Below are positions 1-8,994 of a stretch of DNA of 64,000 nt, one piece after another. The DNA is from Trissonchulus latispiculum (lineage: Eukaryota; Nematoda; Enoplea; Enoplida; Ironidae). The position numbers were made by a program, and so were the translations under genes. The stretch lies in NCBI GenBank assembly GCA_030248195.1, contig JASAND010012498.1, positions 1 to 64,000 on the forward strand, in the 5' to 3' direction. Within the stretch, counting starts at the first letter, position 1. Each line of letters opens with the position of its first letter. Below the pieces are notes generated by a model that did no database searches, was not told where the DNA came from, and saw only the letters and a list, made by a program, of their open reading frames with translations.

Positions 1-1442
1 TCTATGCACTCAGACGATACAGTCGGCAAATGTATTCAAAGGCCGTTCTTTCACAAATAATTCTGGATTTATCCGCTGCGGTCAATTTTCCTTATGATCT
101 AAACGTAAGCGCCATCTATTTCCAGAGTTCATAATTATATACTTCATTCAGAAAGAAGTAGAAGAGTAATCCATGACGGGTCCTCCTCATTACATTGCAT
201 AATGTTACTTTGACCAAATTCACTTTTAGACATCGTTTTAAACAGTTCTGGTTCAGGTATTTGCAGCAAATTTTGAAAGACTGTAACTTGCTTAATTCTT
301 GGAATTCAACGATATTTTAAAGCTTAGAGTGCGCTTGTTAGAGCTAGGTAGGGTATACTTGTTTCATTTCAACTCTCTGACTTGAACAATAAAACATTTT
401 TTGAACATCGATTTTCCTAAATGTGGGAAAGCTAAAGAAAAGCGACTAGTTTAAGCTTCCAAAGAAACGTCTTCCCTAGGGCTATTTTTCTGAAATCTTT
501 TAGTGATCAGGTAAGCTCAAGATTTTGAGAAAATGTACATTTTGTCTGCTTTTCGCCAAAATTTTCAATTTGGATGCTTATTTCTTTCGAACGGAAAAGA
601 CATAACGTGAAACCATGAAAAATAGCCCTCGGCAATTGTCCCCTATGTCGAAAGCCGTTTTCTAATTGGTTGCATGAGTTGAGAGAAATCCGTGTTCAAA
701 AGAATCTTGTTGCGATTTTCAAAATTTCACATTTTGTTGCTGTCTGTAGGCAGCCACAGATGCCGCAGAGAGCTCTCCGTTGAGAACATAACATGTGCTT
801 TAGCTAGCACTGCAAATATGGACAATACTAGGCCGACGGACCAGCACTGTTGAAACTGTAGAATTTTTTGCAATATTTGATTTTTCGAAAAATGGCAAGT
901 TTTGGCCTCGATATCGATTTTCGCTTTTATCACTTAAATCGTAAGAATCGAAAAAATACTCGTAAGAGCAAAGTTGTAGGTCTTGGTAAGAGGATTCGAA
1001 TGATTATAAGTTCGTCCGTGTAGGGCATCCACAGTGCAAGTTATGGCGGAGTAAAGCAAATTCTCTAAAACTCATATTTTCACGCCGCGACTTTTCTAAA
1101 ATCTTTTCTAGGCTAAATGATGTAATTGTAGTCAAATTTGAATGAATTTTTTAACGAAAATTGCACTTCCAAAGCCTAAAAATACACGAACCCGAACCAG
1201 CACCTTAAGGAGAAGGTAGAAAGAACGCATGGTATACAGTACACGTGTGGTCGTTTGCTCCATGTACCACGAGATGTTACAGCACAGTGTCGTGTTTATC
1301 ATACTCTTAGGATGAATGTATACGCTTGATACAGCTGAACTTATGCATAACTGGTGCTCAGGTCCTTGCCTATGGCGCCTTTAAATTTGAAATTTAGCTT
1401 TTATTGTACTATTTACATTTTGTGTTTTGTAATTCTGTTTAG
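1..1442. other. Upstream flank or intron, no gene seen
   Basis: I see no convincing exon here; the open frames are short and lack codon or motif support. The segment from about 420 to 1208 has the texture of the diverged TTAA-family repeat seen at 24.4 and 29.9 kb, and it ends in caccttaagg at 1201-1210, similar to the right end of that family. It is followed by the acceptor of the first supported exon at 1441-1442, so it is probably intron of the same gene. Confidence 0.4.
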
Positions 1443-1577
1443 CTTCATATAACTGCTGTGACAAAGCGAGTAGATGATCTCAAATCACAACTAGAGCTGG
1501 CGAAGAAGGATGCAGAGAATATGCTGCAAGCTTATAATGATACTGGCAGGGCGGAAGTGCTCAAAGGAACATTCCAT
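1443..1577 (+). CDS. Exon of unidentified coiled-coil-like gene (exon a)
   Basis: The exon follows a T-rich acceptor ending in tttag and is open in one frame for 45 codons. It ends at a plausible donor, GTACGA, at 1578; a donor at 1557 (GTGCTC) would also keep phase 0 but fits the consensus less well. The peptide is charged and Leu-rich (KRVDDLKSQLELAKKDAENM), typical of an amphipathic or coiled-coil helix. It joins exon b in phase 0, and exon b joins exon c in phase 2, so three independent junctions agree on one reading frame. I do not recognise the protein family. The 5' end and start codon are not in the window or not visible. Confidence 0.5.
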
Positions 1578-1841
1578 GTACGAAATCCTATTCATAAATA
1601 TTTGTTGCATGCGCCGACCAACAGTGGTCCTTAGAACTGTCCAATCATCGTTTTTCCAAATAACCTCAGTGAAGTTTATGAAAGATCAAACAGCCAATTA
1701 TTGGTTTAGGAAGGTCCTAAAATGTCATGAGCTGTTTATTTGATAACTTAGCATTCAAATTATATATATTTTAAGCTAAATTAAATGAAGGTGAAAAAGC
1801 ACCGTCAGAACTCAGAACAGTTCAGTTGCTCGTTGTTTCAG

Positions 1842-2032
1842 GAATCGTCAACCGGTATTACAACCATGCTAAGCGATTTTCTGGCCTGCGAGCCAAAGGT
1901 TGCTGAGAAGCTTTCCAATATTTCTCTTCGAGCTGAAATCTTGCGAAGTAGTTTGGTGAAAAAAATTGATGAGCTTGTTCAAGTTTCAAGGGATTACAAT
2001 GCCTCGCTTTATATGGATGTCTCGTTCTACAG
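1842..2032 (+). CDS. Exon of unidentified coiled-coil-like gene (exon b)
   Basis: The exon is bounded by a good acceptor (cgttgtttcag at 1831-1841) and a donor GTAAAG at 2033. It is 191 nt long, starts in phase 0 and leaves two bases (AG) that complete an Arg codon with the first base of the exon at 6682. The 63 encoded residues are helix-like, with acidic and Leu/Ile heptad-like spacing (VAEKLSNISLRAEILRSSLV) and a tail ending in MDVSFY. No enzyme motif is visible. The in-frame phase match with both neighbours is the main evidence that this is a real exon. The intron that follows is 4.65 kb and is almost entirely a transposable element. Confidence 0.6.
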
Positions 2033-3434
2033 GTAAAGAGCGTAATGTACATATAAATACTTATATATTCCACAAATACATACTTCATGTCTAAAGGGGG
2101 GGATTGTGGAAAAGATCCTTTGTTTGTACACAAGCAAAGCTTCATACTTTTAGCTTCTCTTAGGTCAACTTAGGGCCTTTTCGCGAATGGGTAGGTAGGG
2201 TGGAGTAGAGTAGAGTTAAAATTAACTCTTTTAACCCTTTTCACGAATGCTCAGAGTTAAATTTAACTCCGCCTGTTTTTAACTCTTTTAACTCTGCAGG
2301 GTTAAAAATCACAGAGTTAAAAGAGTTAAAACTGGCAGAGTTAAAATTAACTCCGTGCATTCGCGAAAAGAGTTAAAAGAATTAACACTGGCAGAGTTAA
2401 AACTAACTCTCTGCATTCGCGAAAAGAGTTAAAAAAGTTAAAACTGAGAGAGTTAAAATTAACTCTCTGCGTAAGAGCTAAAATAATTTGTTTTTCCCTA
2501 AGTAATGCCCAACTTTTCACCACTTAAGAATTTTAGAAAAACTTCCCAACGTTTGGATAATTTTAAAAAATAAAATAAGACAACAAAAGAAGATGCATAT
2601 TTACTCATTTCATTAATAGACATTTATTACATCTTTAATGCAGCGTCATCAGGTATTAGGGCGATCCGGGCGAATCCTTGTGATTTTGCTAAAATTTAGC
2701 CTGATACATTTCAACAAATTATTGACAAATCTGCAGCAAATTTTAAAGTTTAAACTTTCAAGGAGTTAACAACAACATGGGTGAAATTACAATGCAAGAG
2801 ATTTTTCCCAACTAACCAACAAAAGATTTTTACGATTTTCATGAAACGTTGTTTATACAGGAATTTTCAGAGTTCGCTGAAATCAAATCTGAAAACAGTA
2901 TTTTGGTCCAAGTTTTTGTTGTTTCTATTACCAGCAGTGCTAGTGAATAGTTGAGCCGAAAAACATGCACCATGTTCTTTTGCTGAGACCACTACAGAGC
3001 CAAAACCTGTACGTGTTTTCAGCAAAATCGGTTTTTCTTGACCCTCTTGATTCAAAATCATCCATGTTGGTCAATTTCAACTAAACTGTAATAATAAACC
3101 AGGCAAGCGCAGCAAAATTAAATAGAAAAATGTTTGTTTATTAAAATTCAGTAGAGATTTTAAATTTGAATTGAAATGGTTGCCCTTAAAATCACAGTTG
3201 GGATAACAATCTGATCCTGTAATTCTGTGGAGCATCACTAGTTGTAGCTAAGTTCGCGTAACATTTGACTAGATGTCCTTTCAAAAGTCTAAAGGTACAA
3301 ATTTTTATTCCTGCTGGAGCAGGAATGTATAAAATGGAAATTACTATGTTTAGTGCATGTTGAGTCATTTCTCCATTTAGAAGCCCTATCTTCAACACAG
3401 GGCTAGCTTAGGTGAGATTTTTTGCATTCCGATT

Positions 3435-3464
3435 ATGCAAATTAGGTTTTAGAACCTATTTAAA
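3435..3464 (+). promoter_or_regulatory. Octamer plus TATA-like box of tandem unit 1
   Basis: ATGCAAAT at 3435-3442 is followed by TATTTAAA at 3457-3464; the same pair recurs at 3968/3990 and 4493/4515 with identical spacing. Octamer plus TATA arrangements are known from snRNA and histone promoters. Transcription itself is inferred, not shown. Confidence 0.35.
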
Positions 3465-3660
3465 CCGCAGAACTGAGAGCCGTGGCGCAGTCTTCGGCTG
3501 TCAGCATTCGGCAATCTAAGCGGTTGCAGATTTTTGAGCGCCTGTGTAGCTTGGGAGCTACACGTAGCTTGGGAGCTACACATCGGTGCATTAGGCCAAA
3601 ATAAGGTACTAGCTTGTGCTGAACATCACAAGTTCAGCCCAGCATGGCAAGCATAGGCCT

Positions 3661-3661
<1 letters not shown>

Positions 3662-3699
<38 letters not shown>
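3662..3699. repeat. (CT)n microsatellite
   Basis: A 38-nt CT tract; the second tandem unit has its own shorter version at about 4190-4223, and the third unit lacks it, so tract length differs between otherwise near-identical units. Confidence 0.9.
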
Positions 3700-3702
<3 letters not shown>

Positions 3703-4186
3703 GCAGTAGGAGGTCACTGAGAATTGAGAACAAATGTGAGCAGCGGAATAAAAAGTTAGCTTCCAACAAAGACAGTTTTGCACTGGAATAAGAACAGGTC
3801 TACAAAGAAATACTGCCCCTTTTGGGGACTACTTGTTTATTCCTGCTGGAGCAGGAATTTATAAAAAGGAAATTAGTATGTTTAGTGCATGGTGAGTCAT
3901 TTCTCCATTCAGAAGCCCTATCTTCAACATAGGGCTAGCTTAGGTCAGATTTTTTTGCATTCGGATTATGCAAATTAGGTTTTGGAGCCTATTTAAGCGT
4001 CAGAACTGAGAGCCTTCGCGCAGTCTTTGGCTGTCAGCAATCTAAGCGGTTGCAGATTTTTGAGCGCCTGTGTAGCTTGGGAGCTACACGTAGCTTGGGA
4101 GCTACACATCGGTGCATTAGGCCAAAATAAGGTACTAGCTTGTGCTGAACATCACAAGTTCAGCCCAGCATGGCAAGCATAGGCCT

Positions 4187-4226
<40 letters not shown>

Positions 4227-4625
4227 GCAGTAGGAGGTCACTGAGAATTGAGAACAAATGTGAGCAGCGGAATAAAAAGTTAGCTTCCAACAAAGACAGT
4301 TTTGCACTGGAATAAGAACAGGTCTACAAAGAAATACTGCCCCTTTTGGGGCCTACTTGTTTATTCCTGCTGGAGCAGGAATTTATAAAAAGGAAATTAG
4401 TATGTTTAGTGCCTGGTGAGTCATTTCTCCATTCAGAAGCCCTATCTTCAACATAGGGCTAGCTTAGGTCAGATTTTTTTTGCATTCGGATTATGCAAAT
4501 TAGGTTTTGGAGCCTATTTAAGCGTCAGAACTGAGAGCCTTCGCGCAGTCTTTGGCTGTCAGCAATCTAAACGATTGCAGATTTTTGAGCACTAGTGTAG
4601 CTTGGGAGCTACACATGGTGCATTA

Positions 4626-4969
4626 AGCTTAGTTCTCACTGCCAAAGTTTTAAGTTTTAAGGTTTTAAGTTTTAAGGTTTTTAGTTTTAAGAAAATTAAT
4701 TTTAGCAAGGATTGATTCACACTGGTTTGCCAGTTTTAAGTTTTAACAGAGTGGAACGGCTCTAAGCTGTCAATCAAAAGCTATGTTCTGCACTGAAATC
4801 CTTAAAACTAGTTTTAAGACTTGAACTATTTTCAAGTCCAGTTTTAAGTTTTAAGGAGCTCTTAAAACTTAAAACTAAAAACTTAAAACTCAGTGTGAAT
4901 ACAGTCGCTTAAAACTTAAAACCTTAAAACCTTAAAACTGAGTTTTAAGGCGTCAGTGTGAACCGGCCT
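4626..4969. mobile_element. 344-bp MITE rich in gttttaag, TTA target
   Basis: It interrupts tandem unit 3: sequence matching units 1 and 2 stops at gcatta and resumes after ttta. TTA lies at both edges (4623-4625 and 4970-4972). The ends are imperfect inverted repeats (AGTTCTCACTG on the left; the complement of CAGTGTGAACCGG on the right), and the body is a symmetrical array of gttttaag/cttaaaac. The comparison with units 1 and 2 gives direct evidence of insertion. The TTA target and short TIR suggest a Harbinger-type MITE. Confidence 0.65.
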
Positions 4970-6681
4970 TTAGGCAATGAAATAAGGTACTAGCTTGCGC
5001 TGGACATCACAAGTTCAGGCCAATCATGGCAAGGCAAGCATAGGCCTGCACTCCCTGATGACCATAGAGTTCACTGAAAATTGGGGAAAATTAAGCAGCG
5101 GAATGAAAGTAATAGAAGTTTTGTGCAAAAACTTTTGTTTCCTTTTTATTTGGAAGAACGAATGTAAGTTTGTCAGCTGTACTGTTGAACCCAATGATGT
5201 TAACTGAATGTATTGCGCTATGCTGAGGAAAGTCTGGTCTGATAAGACAGCAAAACATTTAGTGAGATATTTCAAATGATAACAGTAGTTCGATACTAAA
5301 AGAATTAAGCTGAGATTAGTTAAGTCAAGTGAAATTGTAAACCGAACCAGCAGCTTCTAACGCTTAAAGAGCCTTCCGACAAAGGCAATTTTGCAATTGA
5401 ATAAAAACAGGTCTACAAAGGAATATTGCCCCTTTTGGGGCCTACTTGTTTTAAGTTCACAATAATTTTCATGGCAAAATTAGCCCATTAATTAGTCTAC
5501 TTTTTGAGAAAAAATTCAGCTTTCGGTTGGCTGTAGTGTTCCGTTGCTTCTGCTTTTCATCTCTTACACATATATACTTCAAATTGGCATTCTTAAAGTG
5601 TTATCAAATAACTGAAAAATAATTTTGAGTTTAATACTTGTTTATAATTATAATTATTTTAAATTAAATAATTTTATTTAATTATTATTTCTAATAATGC
5701 AGCATGTTTAAAACATTAGTTGTTCCCTCTATTTTCATTGCATTAGGCAGCCTTTCGTTGTTTTAGTGTAGATAATTCAGCAGAATATTGGCAAAAGCAT
5801 AAGTAATTTTGAAGCATTATGAACCCATCCAATGAAATTATATATTGCGCTTTCATTGGTTGGATTATCTTCTCATATTTAAAGCTTTACTACGCGCGCA
5901 AAACATGGCAATACAATGTAAAGCATAGAAGATTTTTAACTCATTTAACCTGCGTGCTGAGACGCGGGTTAAAATTCAATGTAAAATATCGTGATCGAGT
6001 TAAAAGAGTTAAATTTAACCCATTCATGAAAAGGGTGGAGTTAAATTTAACTCTGCAACTTTTTAACTCTACATGTCTTTCACGAAAAGAGTAGAGTTAA
6101 AAGAGTTAATTTTTAACTCTTTTCGCGAATGACCGAAGGGTTAAAAATTTTAACTCTGCTTAACTCGGTGAGTTAAATTTAACTCTTTTAACCCATTCGC
6201 GAAAAGGATCGAGTTAAATTTAACTCGTTTAACCCATTCGCGAAAAGGCCCCTAGAGTACATAATAGGCAATAGTATGACAGCTGGCATGCTCTATGTAT
6301 TATAATCCTCTGCACGTTAACTACTGTCTCTCCCCTCAAATTAGTACCCACCCAGTCGAAACGGTGGTACGCTTACTCTTACTCTTACCATTACTATTAC
6401 TTTAAGTGTTAAAACACGACAACACAAGCAGTGCGTGAACCAGTTTTGCATCTGTTTCGGGCATTGGATTTAGAACACACGCACAGTGGGCGAATTCATT
6501 TCATCACTAGGTTCCAATTTGAGGGGAGGGTCAGCAGTTAGCGGGCGGAAATGTGCACTCTCTGCAATGGAGTATGTCTGCTGTCATAATGTACATATGT
6601 ATTATGTACTCTTAGTTCCACCAACCATACGTTGCATTATTTTCCTGAACTGGTAATACTACAACTTAAGTTCTTTTTCAG

Positions 6682-6773
6682 GACTAACATGTTAGCGTTG
6701 AACGTTTATCTACAAGACATGAGCGAAAGTGTTATGATTCAGCTTGAGTCTTATGATGCCTTCAGTTTGCTCT
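6682..6773 (+). CDS. Exon of unidentified coiled-coil-like gene (exon c)
   Basis: The acceptor ttctttttcag ends at 6681 and a strong donor, GTGAGT, lies at 6774. The exon begins with the third base of an Arg codon started in exon b, so the protein continues as RTNMLALNVYLQDMSESVMI and ends in phase 1. If the donor were not used, the frame would stop 14 codons later at 6815-6817, which would make this the last exon; the strong donor argues against that. No later exon of this gene could be recognised. The family is unknown; the peptide looks helical. Confidence 0.5.
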
Positions 6774-8278
6774 GTGAGTTATCCTACTTAAATTCTATCA
6801 AGTTCTCGAGTGCCTAAACAAACTAGTGTAATGAGGCGGCGTGACGTCGGTCCTCTAAAAATATTATTATATGTGTGTCTTTGAAATTATGTTAGAAATA
6901 GTACTTTTATGAGTGAATTGTAAGGTGTATAAATTATGTTGAAAGTGTGTTTTGAAATAAGTTTTAAATTATCGTGTGAAATTCATGTGAGAGTCTTTAT
7001 GCTGAGAGTTTTAACGCGCCTATGTGTAAATTACGTATATGTGTGTCAGCCAGCCTAGTCAATAGGTGGCGCTGTTTGTTCTGTCTTGCTGGAAGCGCAT
7101 ATACGGCTCCGCTAAGGGGTCTCAAAATTCAACCAATCCCGTTCCTCCAACACACGTCTAAAACTGGTCCTTTCTAGACATCTCAAAAATTCATTCAGTC
7201 TTGTGTTTATCTTTCTTAGAGTGCAGTCGTGTGCTTTGGTTCAGCCTCCCCGTGCCCTATATATTAGCTGTGCTTTTTATTTCTACATTACTGGTCTAAA
7301 GTGGGTACCACTTTAGACATTTCGTATGCTCCAGGGTGACTCTGTTGAGCTACGCCTTTATTAGTATTCTGTATTGTTCTTTTATAATTATCTACTTTCT
7401 ATCATGAAACTTTTCTCCTTTAATAATTTCTATTTAATATTTTCTTTGAAGCTCTCTTAAAATTATTTCAATAGTTTAGGATTCTTTTGTTAGGTTAATT
7501 AGTTGTAGCTTACTCATTGTAGTGCCTTTGTTTGGTAGTAATTACTGTGTCCTATATTCGATTTTCTATTCTTGTTCTATTGTTTAGTTATGCTATTTCC
7601 TACACTGTAGTTTACTCAAAATTTATTGTACGCTTTTCGGGGTTCGCCCCTTTGTCAAGCATATTTTTAAAGTAAATGTGGTCTCTTTTTGGGCCATCTT
7701 AGGGTGTCTTCTTAGCTTAGGTTTTTGTATTAGAAATGTATATTCGGTAAGTAGGGCTTTTTCTAAGAATATTTGGGTAGGTAGATAGTTCTTTTTAAGC
7801 ATGTATTTTTCAGCAAATTTGGGGTAGTGCCTTTACTAATTGTGTCTTTGCTCTTCATCGGCGGATAAACTCCGTTCCGTAAGATTCACTTAGGTTATTT
7901 TGGCGAGGTTAGTTGGGTCGACTGGAACTACATCTCCTCCAGGTTCGACGTTACCCTTGTGCACAGTTTCCCACTCGTAAAGTCTGGTTGGTGGTACACT
8001 TCCAACTTTACATTAGGCTGCCAGTCCACGACCTTATTTTTATTTTTATTCAGCTTTTAGTAATTTTTTTTCTTCGGTTCTCTTCTTTTTATAGGTCTGT
8101 ATTTTTAACAAATTTTCCTGATCTCATCCAGTTTTCCTAAATTTTTCTGTGCGTTTTCCTGCATTTTTACCGGTACCCTCGGAACAGTGTTTACGGTACG
8201 TATACACTGATAATTAGTTAGACCACGTTACGTGTGACTAACTGTAATTTATGTCGGTTTTGCATTCTCCTGTGAAAT
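6774..8278. other. 1.5 kb without recognisable gene
   Basis: T-rich, low-complexity sequence on the plus strand. It holds short open frames only, and none shows a known motif. It ends at the outer edge of the Gypsy 3' LTR. The palindromic stretch ctaaagtgggtaccacttta around 7297 is the only structure I noted. Confidence 0.4.
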
Positions 8279-8656
8279 TGTGACAAAGCGCTTGCCACTA
8301 CACTTTAATACGAACTAAGCTGCAGTACTTTATTGGCGGGGGTCTGCGAAAACGCAACACAAAGAAGCATACGGTAGTTACGGCAACTGCTTTAGCTTAA
8401 GTTCCAACAAAGACTAACTCGGTCTGCTGAAAGAGTCTGCTTTTATATCCTTCTAAGTCGGAAAACTTCAAACGCAAAATATTATTTTAAGAATGTTTTG
8501 ACTAAATATTAAAACGATGTTGAAACGAGTTGCGATGTTCGAAATGTCAATTCGTAAAGTTAGAAATGTTAAAACGTGGAAACAAAGTTCAGCAAAACTC
8601 CGAAAATTTAGATAGCTTTTAGGTTAAAAGCAAAGGTAAACATGATAAACATCACA
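8279..8656 (-). repeat. 3' LTR of the Gypsy element
   Basis: 378 bp, TG...CA ends within the short inverted repeat TGTGA/TCACA. It differs from the other LTR at three sites, all in its last 70 bp on the plus strand. The sense-strand polyadenylation signal AATAAAG (8328-8334 as ctttatt) follows the TATAAAA box (8441-8447 as ttttata), the usual U3-R order. Confidence 0.93.
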
Positions 8657-8994
8657 CCCTGGGGTGAAAAGATTCGAACGTCCCAGTTCGACAAGATCAA
8701 ACAAAAATAGATGTTACAAGTCTTAATGCGTCTGCCCAGTGATAAGAATTGGAATAAAAACAATAAAAACACATTAGGCAAGTCTGCTATACTAGCCCAC
8801 ACTCAACACTAAACATGTATTGCATAAGTAAAACAGATCGTAAGCAATGATAAAACACAAATCTGCAGAAAACGGTGTGATAAAAATGTAAAACAAAGTT
8901 TGGTACGACTTTCAAAAATTGAATCATGCTTTTTTTTGTAATGCCATGTACATTTTTATCAACCTCGAGCTAACTAGACAAAGTAAGATGCTGT
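8657..8994 (-). other. 3' untranslated region of the Gypsy element
   Basis: Sequence between the third ORF's stop and the 3' LTR. The bases just upstream of the LTR in sense are not purine-rich (they end CACCCCAGGG), so no polypurine tract is evident. Confidence 0.6.

Larger units (their letters stand above)
3308..5451 (+). repeat. Three tandem ~530-bp units with promoter-like and hairpin motifs
   Basis: Units start at 3308, 3840 and 4364, each at the palindrome TTCCTGCTGGAGCAGGAA; the third is lengthened by a MITE. Each unit carries, in order, that palindrome followed by TATAAAA, an octamer ATGCAAAT (3435, 3968, 4493), TATTTAA 15-22 bp later, small hairpins, an Sm-site-like purine-AUUUUUG-purine (3538-3548 in unit 1), a hairpin TGTAGCTTGGGAGCTACA, a (CT)n tract, AATAAAA, and a terminal hairpin GCCCCTTTTGGGGC. 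The order resembles a small Pol II transcription unit of the snRNA kind, but I cannot match it to a known RNA. Alternatively it is a tandem satellite inside the host transposon. No protein-coding frame is shared by all units. Confidence 0.55.
2173..6251. mobile_element. 4.1-kb TIR element with gagttaaa-rich arms (PIF/Harbinger-like)
   Basis: The ends are a perfect 20-bp inverted repeat: GGGCCTTTTCGCGAATGGGT at 2173 and its complement ending at 6251. Flanking trinucleotides are TTA on the left and CTA on the right, which would fit a 3-bp target duplication with one change. Both subterminal regions (about 2200-2480 and 5935-6250) are dense arrays of gagttaaa/tttaactc and tcgcgaa motifs in alternating orientation. 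No transposase ORF is visible, so it is non-autonomous or has been hollowed out. The interior holds the tandem units at 3308-5451. GGC-rich termini and TWA targets are known for PIF/Harbinger; that assignment is inference. It sits wholly inside the intron between exons b and c. Confidence 0.6.

Noticed and set aside
727..933. 68-aa minus-strand frame
   Set aside because: No motif, no splice context, and it lies in what looks like diverged transposon sequence.
3538..3548. Spliced-leader RNA gene
   Set aside because: There is an Sm-like site, but no leader exon with a GT donor at the expected distance upstream.
3815..3827. Histone-type 3' stem-loop
   Set aside because: GCCCCTTTTGGGGC has a loop of four U, but lacks the consensus stem and flanks of the histone element, and no histone frame is nearby.
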